From: Sambucus nigra
Taxonomy: Eukaryota; Streptophyta; Magnoliopsida; Dipsacales; Adoxaceae
Assembly: GCA_949130495.1 (NCBI GenBank)
Contig: OX422213.1
Location: forward strand, 51,408,284 to 51,472,283
DNA: 64,000 nt
Direction: 5' to 3'
This document shows positions 36,034 through 47,733 of the stretch, in pieces. Every line of letters begins with the position of its first letter. Position 1 is the stretch's first letter. A program made the translations under genes and the position numbers. Under the pieces are notes generated by a model. It made no database searches, was not told where the DNA came from, and saw only the letters and a list, made by a program, of their open reading frames with translations.

Positions 36034-36234
36034 CCGAATCGATTCGGTCCCCTTTCGAATCGATTCGGAATGTTGTAGAGGCCCAGGTCTGTGCGACCGA
36101 ATCGATTTAGACCCAAGGTGAATCGATTCATCCCGGGATACTCTCTTAGGTCCTTTGGATCGAATCGATTCGGATATGGGCGAATCGATTCGCCCTTGAG
36201 ACCGAATCGATTCGGGCCAGGCCGAATCGATTTG
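36034..36234. repeat. Palindrome cluster CGAATCGATTCG in LTR C
   Basis: Eight copies in about 200 bp. Perfect ones include CCGAATCGATTCGG at 36034-36047, CGAATCGATTCG at 36056, TGAATCGATTCA near 36119 and an 18-bp palindrome GGGCGAATCGATTCGCCC near 36178. The remainder carry single mismatches. The spacers between copies are unrelated to one another, so this is a recurring word rather than a simple tandem repeat. Confidence 0.95.
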
Positions 36235-39144
36235 GAAACAGGGCTGTTTTGTGGAGTTTTTCTAGAATGATTTCTATCCATTTTTGATTGGGTTTATCGA
36301 TAAGGGACCTTCCTATATGATGCAAGAGATATGTTTTGGAGACTTATAAGGGGTTTCTCATATGATATGATGGTGGTGACATATCGAATCACTTTGGAAA
36401 CACACACACGTATGTATAGGAGTTTTATTCCATTTCGATTGGGTTTTTCGATTTGGAACTTATTTATATGATGCAAGAGTTATGTTTTGGAGTTTAATTG
36501 AGGGTATCTCACATGTTATGATCGCGGGGGCTTATCGAAGTAGTTTGGGGATATATGTATGCATTGGAGTTATGTATCTAGGTGGTGGGAAGCCTCATTA
36601 GGGATGTAATTTCTATTTAGAGGTCATAAGTGAGCTTATATATGACGTGAGGTTTATGACTTTATGAGAGAGTGGTGAGGGTATGGTGGAATTGTAGGCC
36701 GAGATTTGTGCTGAATCCTTATAGCGATAGGATTTTATTTAAGATATGACTGGGGACCACAGAGAGAGAGAGGTCGCGTACCCTTAGTGATGATAAACTC
36801 AAGGAATAAATTGTGAATGCGTTAATGTTAAGGGTTCATAGGAGCAATTGAACCGTAGGCAAAATTGAGAACTATCATATCGTACTATCAACTAGAATAG
36901 GCTGTGTTGTAAATCTAGTCGGGATAGTTGTTATATATCGATGTGTGATTAGCAATGGGGATTCCAATAATTGATGGGATTATGGAATGAATTTAGGATT
37001 GATCTTGAGGTTTGTCGACTATTAGTTATGTGCATACTAATAGTCGGAATTATTACTAGATATATCGATGTGCTTTCGGATATTGATGGGATGTGTAGTG
37101 ATTGTTACATGTGTTAAACTTTGGGTTAATAATCTTAATGTTGGCTACATTGGAAGACTATTCATATCATAGGAGTAATGGATGAATTTGTTTCAAGTGA
37201 GGGATCGTATTTTTATAACGAATTAAGTTATTTTGCTTGGAGTGATGGCTAATATAATGAGGACTATGTAACATACGGATGCGAGATAGTGTGTATATAT
37301 GTGTATGTGTGTGTGTGTACATATATATATGTGTGTGTACTTATGGCGTGAATAACTATGCCGTGCGCGATGGTTTGTATATATGATGTGATCATATGGA
37401 TGTATATATATAGTGTGAATGATATATATACTTATTGTGTGAGCATACCTGGCACATGCTATTATGGGAAGTTGCGCGATGAGGGTGAGCCCCTGGCTTG
37501 AGGAGCAGGGTGTGGATATTCCCCAGGTCATAGTCGTCCATTATTATTTGTGTGATTTTATTTTTGGTAGTGAGAAGTCTTGGGTATGAGTCGTTCTCAC
37601 TTGATCGGTTAGAAACTATGACCGCTTCCCATGCGTTGTGATTTGGTTTTGACCAAGAAGTCGGTAATATTTAGTCCGACCGGTGGTCCCAAGGATGGTA
37701 TGTGAGTGATGCCCTGAAAGATGATAACATGGTGCAGTATTTTGGCATCCTATAGCCGTTTATGTTATGTATATTGCGCAGTGTACATTATGTGTGTTAT
37801 GTATACGTGGTTATAGGAATGAATGATTGCATATATATATATTTAGAGTATATATATATTTGTATATCTTATGTGTGAAGAGGATATGGATTTTCTACGA
37901 TGTACATCTTGGGTGATTTGGTGTACTAGTTTATTTGGGTAGGAGGATCGTACTTAGAGACATTTTGCGGTTATATCGACCTCAAGGAGTTAGATAGAAA
38001 TTATATTTATATTCTTAGATAAAATACTCATTATTTAAGTAGTTGCAGTAGTATGATATATGTAGATGACATGATGGATCCCTACGATCAACATTGACAA
38101 GGAGTAGTATAGTGGGGGGTTCCTTGTTTGGATTTCTCTTTGCGAGATGCCCCACGCACGAAACGTAGTGCAATGTTGAGAGTAGAGAGAAGTTTTGTCC
38201 TTAGTGCTTGTATGCTTGTTGTTTAAGAATAAACTCTTATATTAAAGCTTAAAGGTAATGTGTGTCATATTAAAATTTATAATTGGTTTAAACTAATAAT
38301 TGGAACCTAAGCCTATATATAATTATGTGGGTTTAGAATGGAAAGGATTCCTGGGTTATATTAGGATGGCAGGTCATGCGGGTATTGGCCGTGCGTATGG
38401 TAAGTTAGGTTGTCCTTATGTGGGTGGGATAACTTAATTAAGGTTGCTGGACACGATTAGGTGCGCGCTGTAGATGAAAGGTGAATTTGGGGTTTCACGA
38501 GAGCGCGACTTCACTTTAATTATGAAATAGTGCATTTATATTTATTATGCACGGTTAACACACTTGCTAAACATTTTTACGTCTCGGGCTCTGACCCGTT
38601 TATTTTTCTCCTTTGTTGTATGTATATATATATTGTTTACTAAAGGTGTCCCACCGCATGGATACCAGATGCTTTTCTATCCAGAGTCTTGGGAGCCGTA
38701 GCAGTTGCGGACTGTTGCGAGACTTAGATTGTAGTCGCTTCCTACTTCTTGTAAATCCAGATAGGATTCATTTTTGTATATCGGGTTTACACCCAAGAGT
38801 TACTTGTAGCTATTTATATTTCTTCCTTTTGGTTATTGTATTGTCTGTGACCCGACAACTTATTCTGGTGTATTTCCTTGTATGTATTCTTGTTATTATT
38901 TTGTTTCGCACTTCTTTTATCTCGATATTTTTGTACATGTTACCTTCTTTGTAGTTCTATATTGTTGGGTTGATATCTATTGCAAGTTTTATTTTAATTT
39001 TTGGCATCCGCTTTTATAGTTTCGGGTAGTTAGTCTTATCTATTTTAGTATAGTTTGTTGATGCTGAGAATGACCCATCTAAGATTCCTGATTTAATGTA
39101 GTATAGGGCTGGCCACCCGTTATTATTTTAAGCAGGGTGTCACA

Positions 39145-39149
39145 GAAGG
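39145..39149 (+). repeat. Target site duplication GAAGG (right)
   Basis: Follows the CACA end of LTR C and matches 35274-35278. Confidence 0.92.
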
Positions 39150-40070
39150 ATGACTGGTATATGTATATAGTGAGTGATATACATATGTATCTTATGATGT
39201 GAATATTATGTATATTAATGTGAATAAATATATACGGCTTAAACATTAATTATGAATAATGTTGAATTAACTAGTGAAAATTAATGACTTTAATTAGTAG
39301 ATTATAATTATTAATGGTAATTGGAATTAATTCGGTAAAATACGCAATGATGGGATAGAGTATAGAATTAAGGATGATATGGGACTCGTTAGGCGGGTAG
39401 CATAACTAAGCGATTAAAATGTAAACGTAAGGTGCGCACTTTAGATGGGAGTTAAGTAATGTCTCAAGAGAGTGTGGCACCAATTTAAAATATGGAAGAA
39501 TGGGCATAATTAATTATGCATTTTAATTACTTGCAAAATATTTTCTAAAAAGTTTTTGGGCGTTGACCCATATCAAACCTATTTTTAAAACCATTCAGGT
39601 GTCCAGCCAAAGGGACGTCAAGCTTGATCATTCTATTAGCCACCGAAGCTGCAGCAATTCTGGATGTTGCAAGATATTGTTATAGTCGTTTCTTGCATCA
39701 CATTTTAGATAGGATCAGTTTCATTTCCAGGCATGTTGCCTAATTTGGACGGTTTATTTAATTACATTTTATTTGGAAATGTTGTATGGTTTTTATTTTA
39801 ACCGATGGGTTATTCCGTTAAGGATTTAGCATGTAATAGACTTATGTTTCAGATTTATATTTTTATTGTGGATTTACTTTAGTTATTTAACTAAATTGTG
39901 GGTTGAGAATGTTGTTAATAAAGATTAAAATTGACACTCGCCTTAGTGTAATAATAGGTGGTTAGTAATTAATTGATTTTAACAGTGATGTTAAGAATAA
40001 GCCAAATGATATTCCTGTTTTATTTTAATAAGGGTTGGCCACCCGTTATTCTAATAATGGGGGTGTCACA

Positions 40071-42028
40071 CATGTGTCACTTGAATTAAAGAAAACCATC
40101 CTCTATATAAGCCCATACTAATGAACACACGGTCTTACAGGATCAAGGGTTAGAGCATGAGTTAGCTATAGTTTTGCGGGGTTTGTATATATATGGCCTC
40201 TCCATATTGAGAGGCCATATCATAGTAGATCAATAACCGATAGTGGCTGAATTGTTGATCTTCATGTTATCAAAAGCTCATAATGAGAAACTGAAAGTAC
40301 TTATAATCGATTGTATGATGCAGGAAAAGATATATCCATCAAACTGGGGAATACCAGGAGAATAAAGGTATCCCATTATGATGTGCCCAAATGGCAAAGA
40401 ATCATGGTAGTTGTCACTCACAACATATTGGATAATCTAAAGTAAGTACACGAAGATCTGTAGACTGGAGCTCAATCACAATATCCATTAATATAACAAT
40501 CTCATAGGGAATGTCCTAAGTCTAGGAATTAGACAATATATTGCTACAACATGGATAATATAATAGGTCGGCCTAAGATCACATTGCCTAAATAGACTCC
40601 CTACCCATTATAGATATTTACGAACAAAACAGTTAAAAGGGGAAATGATGAGTCAATCAAAGATTCGAATATGGTACAACATTAAATGACCCTCTCTAAG
40701 AAACTTCAAATAAGAAGAAATTACCTTAGTGGTAAAAAATATCCATACCACGAAAAAATGAAGACGGTGTTAGAGGATTAATTATCGATACGATGAGGGT
40801 CACAAAGAACTCGCAAACCATGGATTTGTTTTCTACACCGAAACGAAAAAACAAAAGATACTTGAACTAGTGTTGAATGCACTAAATGTAGAATAATACC
40901 CCTGGGTATCTCCTTAGATGAATGAAATTGATATCTCTCTTAGTCTGAACAAAACAGTAAAAAAATAACTATCATAAATGTTGGATGTCACGAGTGAGGT
41001 GAATGGCAGAATGATTAATTATAGCCTGCTATGACATAGGATTATAAGGGTATTCACAATCAGTGCATTGATGCGGCGTCTCGTTCTAATGGAAAACGAC
41101 TCCCTTGGGCCATTATGGCCACCTCTAATAGGCCCTCGCTTTTCTATCTTGCTATATCGGATAGAACAATTCATCAAAAATTTTAAAATTGATAAATGAA
41201 TGAATAAAGGTCAAAATAACTCACGAAATACATAAATAGATGCAATGTGAAGGGGTTACACAAAAAACTCACTCACAATCATAACACACGTAGAATAAGA
41301 TGTTGAAACTGTGAAATGGTGCACTAGGATAAGCTATAATCCTAATAATGGATCAAAAAGGGATAATTTGCATGATCGGACACTAAAGGAAGATCCATAC
41401 ACTAGAATCTAGATAGGAAGTGATAATAAGAGTCAAATAAATCAATTACCTAATAAAAGTCTAATTAAAATCCCCAAAACTCAAACCTAGGGTTTGAATA
41501 TCATAATCTCTAAATCTGAACACCAAACGATCAAAGCAAGAATCAATAACGAGAACGCGTTTGGGATGAAATTTCGACTAGGGTTTTATCTTTAGAGAGA
41601 GACAGAAATAAATAAATAAAATGGAGTATAATTGATTCAAATGAGGGTTTTAAAGTTATAAAACCCGATGAAAGCTCAAAATGTCAATATAGGCCACTTT
41701 GTGAGGATGGTTAAAAAATGGCCCGTGCGAACGACCTTCAATACCTATTCTTCATACTACCTCGCGAGAAAAAAACAAAACAAACCAATAAAATATTGTC
41801 ATGCAAATGAAAATAAAAAATATCCCCCATTTTGATAATCTGTGTATATGGAAGCAAATTTTGTCTGTGCAGATAAAAATTAGCAAAATGTTTCCCCAAA
41901 GTAATTCACATACACTGTGTGAACGGGTGAAAAAGTGCATTGTGCGCACAAAATAGGCACAAACTAAAGTTAGTGTCGAATTCTCAAAGACTTTTTTATT
42001 AATCACACACAAGAAAACAAATAAAAAA
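40071..42028. other. Unassigned, no gene seen
   Basis: About 2 kb between LTR B and the LTR of element E. No long frame. The minus strand around 41600-41480 looks like a plant gene or element leader: a CT-rich TCTCTCTCTAAAG run followed by AAAACCCTAGTCG and CAAACCCTAGG telo-box-like motifs. No coding exon can be attached to it. Confidence 0.5.
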
Positions 42029-44488
42029 TGTCCCGCCCCGACTTAATTAAGTTAAAATGTTCCTTTATATTTAGAGATAAAATCCATTAAACGATACTTT
42101 ACTTTAAATCTCTCATAAAATAACACAAGATTTTTTTTCAAAGGCTTGTTTAGATGAAAACATAACTACCAGTACATATAACTTACAAGTACTAAAAAAA
42201 TTTACATACATAAGTTCCTTTGTTTAACATTTACACAAAAATCTTCTTGATATTCAAACCATATTAGACATCCGTCACTCCCCCATTTTAAGGTCCTAAC
42301 TTGGCAGTGAACTCCAAATAATAGGCATCCCTGAAACATAACATTATAGGAGTGTAAGCAACACAAGCTTAGTGAATGACCATATACCACACATATAACC
42401 AATTTAAATAACCATTTTTATTTTCTAATGTTATAACCCAATAAGAATTGTGTAACTCTAGCAAGCCTAAACCCGTCAGTCCAATTAACTCCCAGTTAAT
42501 GGAGAACACCAAATCCCATAATTAGGCCCGAGTACAATAAACCTTTAAGTTGGATTAACGAGCTTGCTGCATTCCGTAGGACCCACCAGTCCTTAACATT
42601 AGATAAAAGACTCTCCAGTCTGTACCATTATATAACATCGCTTCATATTTTTAATCATATTCATAAGTTTCATAAATCCAACATCACACCCCCTAAACAT
42701 TTTAATACATGTATTTAACTACACATTTCCATATGAACATGCATCTATATTTCATAGGACAGGTCACTCACCTTGAATTTGTTACTAAGACTAATACCAA
42801 AACTATTTCCTTGGTATGGCAGTGTTAGCCGCTTCCCCACCTAACAATTCAACATCATTAGTATTTGAATACACCAAATCACATTAAATTCAGTAACACA
42901 CCACATCAGTTGGTTATCTGATATAACAGAAAATTAATTGAATATGATATTTCACATTTCTATAAAACCTTATTCATTAGGGTTCTAATATAATTTACAA
43001 AATTAAATTACGAATTCTCTAGACAAAGTTACGCCCGTTTTATTAGAACCTTTTCCAAATCATTTCTCGAGAAAACAACAACAAAAATTGTACTCCAACA
43101 CAACCCACAAGCCAAACCAGAAGGTATTTTATTCTCCCCTTCAAGTATATCATACTCATATATGTTCTCTAACATTTATAGTTGGAATTTCTTGATTTCA
43201 ACCAGTATTTAATGATTTATGCCACTTTTAACACATCTAGGTCCGAGTAGACCATTAAAGCATAAATTAACATTTTTCAAGCATATATAACCACCACCTT
43301 GGTTATAAATCATGGGAAAATGTATCAAACATATTAAATAATATAAAATTAAAGTTTCATAATTTTTAGAGTTCATTTGCTAAGTCAAGCAAAACGTCGA
43401 ACGCCTGGTGTGCGCACTTACACTTTTGGAGCAAATTTTATACCTGAACTTCAAACTATCACCCATGATTCATATCCTGGTATTTTAGCATTATCTTCGG
43501 ATATGATATACACATATGAGTCTATTTTAATATATAATTGAAATTGATCAATTCCAGTAAGCACACAAAAATATATAGAAGTTTGAATACACAAGGTTTC
43601 TAAACAAAGTGATTTTGAGGGTTTACACGATTAACTTTGCTTGAACTTGCATCTATCCGTACATAACCACCAAGGCTTGCAAGTTCAACAACTAATTGAT
43701 TATTTATACCATTTTAATCAATAATACCAAAAAAATACAACAATATTTAGGGATAGAATTATCTTAAGGAATTTTTCGTAATTTCCAACGGATTTTTCTC
43801 CAACTTCTCCTCCCTTTTCCCTTCCTAAGCTCCCCGGTTCTCTCTCCTCAGGCCAAACTTTCTCATGGATGATTTTGGATGAAGGAGGAGGTCATCTTAA
43901 AGGTTTAAAGTCGGCATATTAAAGGTTTAAAATTGGCATAAGGTCACCCCCTTGATCCAATCAAAATATGACATATGGCACCATATAAGACAAAATATAA
44001 TTTAAAGCTAAATGACCACTTTACTCTTGTTCATAAAAAGACAATATCTTCTCACTCAAATGTTCGTTTGATGCACTGTTTGTTGTGTTATAAACTTAAC
44101 TCATATATCTACAACTTCCATATTTTGTATTTTCCCCAAATCATAAAATTAGTATGCTAATTTGGGCTCGAACAAGAGAGTAATAATTTACTCAAAAATT
44201 CATAACTTTCACATTTTGCGACCAAACATCGCCACTTTCGCACCAACACTTTAGTTTACTTTTATAAACATAATTATGCATTTAACCACATAACTAGTCA
44301 TATGATCTAAACATATTATCCCTGATCATAAGCTCAATTAGCATCTAATGTAAGCAACACATATATAACATGAGCATGCACTTCCTTCAAACATGACAAT
44401 TAACATTTAACACCCATCACCAACTTATAATTCATAACTTATACTTAAATATGTAATTAACATTCCTAATCATATTTTTGGCCTTACA
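42029..44488 (-). repeat. 3' LTR of element E (about 2.46 kb)
   Basis: On the minus strand it runs from TGTAAGGCCAAAAATATG, just after the polypurine tract, to GTCGGGGCGGGACA at 42029. Ends are TG...CA. No gene inside. The left end is defined by analogy with the GGGTGTCACA ends of the related LTRs and is therefore less certain than the right end. Confidence 0.7.
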
Positions 44489-44489
44489 A

Positions 44490-44503
44490 TTCTACCCCTC
44501 TTA
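44490..44503 (-). other. Polypurine tract of element E
   Basis: On the minus strand TAAGAGGGGTAGAA immediately precedes the LTR start. Confidence 0.8.
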
Positions 44504-44700
44504 TAAAAATTTTGTCCTCGAAAGTTAACGCATAAGAAACTTACCAAACAGATAAGGATATTGCTTCTTCATGTTATCCTCTCCTTCCCAGGTGGCATAC
44601 TCCTCATTCTAACTTCTCTACATTACCTTAACAAATGAAATGGTTTTATTACGTAACACTTGCTCCTTTCGAGATAAAATAGCAATTAGTTCCTCCACAT
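44504..44700 (-). pseudogene. pol: Element E pol: chromodomain end
   Basis: The minus-strand translation contains an EELIAILSRKEQ block, an LRNKTISFVKV block and an ATWEGEDNMKKQYPYLF block, the typical C-terminal end of a chromovirus integrase with chromodomain, followed by the GGACAAAATTTTTA tail. In-frame stops are present between the blocks. It is the continuation of 47734-48284, separated by LTR D. Confidence 0.85.
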
Positions 44701-45788
44701 TTAATAATGGGACTAATTAAATTAAATTGGGATAAATTAATTTAATATTAATCCGGATTTTAAAAATAAATAGTTACTAGCGTGATGAGAGTTAATAATT
44801 ATTTGGTGGAAACTACTTAATGAGTAAAGTAATACATATAATTGGAATTATTAAAATTGTCGCGAGTGAATAACACGATAATTATAGGATTTAAGTCGGG
44901 ACGCGCTTGTGTCGTGTCGGGACTAAATTAATGGAATATAAAATAGTTAAATTATAAGTCACCGGTATGGTCATTTAGAGTGCGCCAACGTGTCCGTAAG
45001 GTCGAGATAGTCAGAAAAATGTACCCGAGGGTTTAGTTTGAGTCTCGGGACGTTTTTAGGCCTAACCGGCAACCCGAGAGGACATCTTAGTAATTATCCA
45101 TTTTAAGTCTTAAATATGGACGAAAATTGAAGAGTTATATCTGATGGGAGTTAGAGTCCTTGAGGGTTAGAAGTTGTATAGTTGCAGAGAGGCTAAGGAA
45201 GAGAGAAGAGAGAAGCCTTCCAAGGAGGAGAGCCACCAAACTACACCACCTTTGCCATCTTTCACCACCAAATCGTAGATCGGAAAACGAGGTACGCAAC
45301 CATACCCATCAACACCAGTGAATCAGACCTTCATCTTTGAGGCAAGTATCTTTCTTGCTGTAATCTTGGTTGATATTACACTCATGCTAGTGTAGGAGAA
45401 CAATATTTATGTTCAATAAAAGATAATTGATGTTTTGGGACAAATTGTTGAAAATTGCCTAATAGATATCATGTTAGGATGATTCCTTTATTGGATTTAG
45501 ATTGGCGTACAAAAAATTGATGACCCGTAGAGATAGAAATCTAAAAATCAATGGAATTCATGTGAAATAAAATAAACTAGGGTTAGAATAAATCCTTGAA
45601 TTTAATTCGTTTGATGATGATTCTTGATGAATTAATGGAAATCTTACGTTAGAAATCATCTATTATTGTTTATATAATGATCCTTATGGTTGGTTGGGAG
45701 TTTGGGACTTGCTAATGGCGATTTGGGTAAAATTTATGGAAGAAACCCATAAGTATGAATTTGTAAAATCTAGGTAAAAACTGCTCGC

Positions 45789-45860
45789 TCGATCGATCGA
45801 CTCAAGACTATCAATCGATTGACTGTTCGATAGATCGACCCATTTTAATCGATCGATCGA
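45789..45860. repeat. Palindrome cluster TCGATCGATCGA / TCAATCGATTGA in LTR D
   Basis: Perfect 12-bp palindromes lie at 45789-45800 and 45849-45860 (TCGATCGATCGA) and at 45811-45822 (TCAATCGATTGA), with an imperfect GTTCGATAGATCGAC between them. The cluster is about 1.1 kb from the inferred LTR start, nearly the same offset as the cluster in LTR A, but the word differs. Confidence 0.92.
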
Positions 45861-46291
45861 CCCCTCCTGGGAATTGTATAATTTTTCTTTTTCGATTAAT
45901 TCGATTAAAATGCGTAGGATTCCTTGGATATAAATTAAAGATCATAATGGGTAATGGGGAGGACCAGTAGGGTAGGTTCCGGTAAATGTAATTTTATATG
46001 AGATGTAACATTGAGATAACGGGGGCATAAAATTGGATAGAAATCGTGCGTACGTTAAGTGAGGTATTGTGAGGCCCTAGGAAGACTTAGACCAGCATGT
46101 TAGTGAGGGTACACCTACTGAATTTACATCTATCATAAGAAAACACTTCGAGGGACGAGAAGTACTTATGAAATGTAGACAATTGAGAATAAAAAGAAAT
46201 GGGTTAATTATATGTAGGACTGGGGTGATTTTTGCCACGTATGGTTAAAATATTATTATGGTTTGTGGGCGAACCTAATTGAGATATGTTA

Positions 46292-46294
<3 letters not shown>

Positions 46295-46348
<54 letters not shown>

Positions 46349-46359
46349 GAATGCTTATG

Positions 46360-46396
<37 letters not shown>
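46295..46396. repeat. (TA)n microsatellites in LTR D
   Basis: Two long TA runs separated by CCGAATGCTTATGTATAA. The open frame through them at 46286-46489 is a repeat artefact. Confidence 0.95.
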
Positions 46397-46399
<3 letters not shown>

Positions 46400-47162
46400 G
46401 TGTATAATCATACCCGCTCTACTTGCTATAACGGAGGTTGCCGCACTAGGACAATCTTATCTCTATGGGACTTTTATGGAGGATATTGACTTGTACCCTA
46501 GAATATAGGATTTCTTGGTACAGGCTATCTGAGAATGATAGTCAGACGGTCTTAAGAGACATGAGGGTATGTGCTGACCTCTTAGTGACTTGGAAGTATG
46601 CTTCGCCTCCATTATGTGTGTATTGTGTTAATACAGTTCGAGAGTGATTCCGAACTATTATTTCCCTTTTTACGAGAGATACGGGGACTTGATAGCAGAG
46701 TATGCCAACACCATAGATTTTATGTGGGGTGCCGATTAGTATATATATTGTATGAGTGATTAGTGTATATATATATATAGCCGGAATCCTTCTACTGTGC
46801 GTGTATATAGATAAATATTGGATAAATGCTCCTAATTATGGTAAGTGCTTGGAACTTCATAGCAGTGTTAAGAAATACAATATTGACTTATATAATCCTT
46901 AATAAGATGGTATCTTAAATAAATCATAGACATGCGATCTCCCGGATTAGAATTTATGAGAGGAGAATTGGGTTAGACTTATGAGTCATTTTTGTAGTAC
47001 GATAGGTGTGCATGCTAGATGAGAGGTGAGAATTCTCAAGAGAGTGTCGCGTGCTAACATGTGTGTTATATCAACTAGTAAGCATTTAAAATATTTGCTA
47101 AACCATTTTTAAAGCTGTTTTACACTCGGGCTCTGAACCGTTTCCTATTATCTTTTTCTTTT

Positions 47163-47197
<35 letters not shown>

Positions 47198-47733
47198 CAG
47201 GTGCCTAGCCACAGGGGTGTCAGGCTTAGACCTTTGGAACATCGACGTGCTGCAGCTATCGTGGAAGTTACAGGTCCTTGCAGTAGACGACTCCCTTCTT
47301 GATTTTATAGTCTTCTACTTAGTTATTCTCAGACAGGGCATGTGTCGCCCGTTTCCATATTTCATTTTAGTTCAGAGAGAGACTTGTACTCTTTATCATT
47401 TCAGGATTTAGCTATTGTTGGGATTGCTTTATTTATTTCGTTGTCCTGCGATTGAGATTTATTATTTGGATTGTTTAATCTAGATTGGATATTTCTTTTA
47501 GATGGTTTAGTTTAATATTATTAATTGTGTTCATGAAAATGGTTTCATTTTAAATCATAACGGTAGGTCTTAAATTATAAATAAAATGTTTTGACACTTA
47601 GCTTAATTAATTATTAGGTGGTTAATAAAGAAAATTGTTTTATGACAGTGATGCTAAGAATGAACCAACCGGGCACTTTGAATTAATTTAATAAAGGACT
47701 GATCACTCGGTATTTAATAAGCAGGGTGTCACA

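Larger units (their letters stand above)
35279..39144 (+). mobile_element. Solo LTR C of a gypsy chromovirus family (3.87 kb)
   Basis: TGTAATACCTCG ... GCAGGGTGTCACA with TG/CA ends, flanked by a perfect GAAGG duplication and containing no internal coding region. It is a recombined (solo) LTR nested in LTR B. Shared blocks with A and D include TCTCGGGCTCTGACCCGTTT at about 38583. It also holds a purine tract (about 35613-35677), the CGAATCGATTCG palindrome cluster and TG/TA microsatellites near 37290-37440. Frames such as 35907-36281 or 38613-38954 are not genes. Confidence 0.92.
33524..40070 (+). repeat. LTR B: plus-strand gypsy LTR, interrupted by solo LTR C
   Basis: Begins TGTAATACCCCGTAG after the polypurine-like AAGGGAAAAGTA and ends GGGGGTGTCACA at 40070. 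Removing the nested insertion (35279-39144 plus one 5-bp duplication) leaves about 2.68 kb. The right part repeats family blocks (TTGGGCGTTGACCCATAT at about 39556, then GGTGTCCAGCCAAAGGG). No target duplication matches across its two edges, so it is the 3' LTR of the decayed element on its left rather than a solo LTR. It starts with an (AT)n run near 33540. Confidence 0.8.
44701..47733 (+). mobile_element. LTR D: solo gypsy LTR inserted in element E, 5' end missing
   Basis: The sequence TTAATAATGGGACTAATTAA matches LTR A about 33 bases after its start, so the TGTAATACCCC beginning is lost; the right end GCAGGGTGTCACA is intact. Shared family block ACTCGGGCTCTGAACCGTTT lies at 47123-47142. 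No internal region exists, so it is a solo LTR. Element E pol reads into it from the right and resumes on its left. CACAT occurs at both junctions (44696-44700 and 47730-47734). (TA)n runs lie at about 46295-46396 and 47165-47196. Confidence 0.85.

Noticed and set aside
35907..36281. Minus-strand ORF with repeated NRFG residues
   Set aside because: Translation of the CGAATCGATTCG palindrome cluster.
37223..37531. 102-codon His/Tyr/Ile-rich ORF
   Set aside because: Created by TG/TA microsatellites in LTR C.
33524..40070. LTR B as a solo LTR
   Set aside because: No matching 5-bp duplication at its edges, and a polypurine tract lies directly upstream, so it is a 3' LTR.
46286..46489. Tyr/Ile repeat ORF
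   Set aside because: (TA)n microsatellite.
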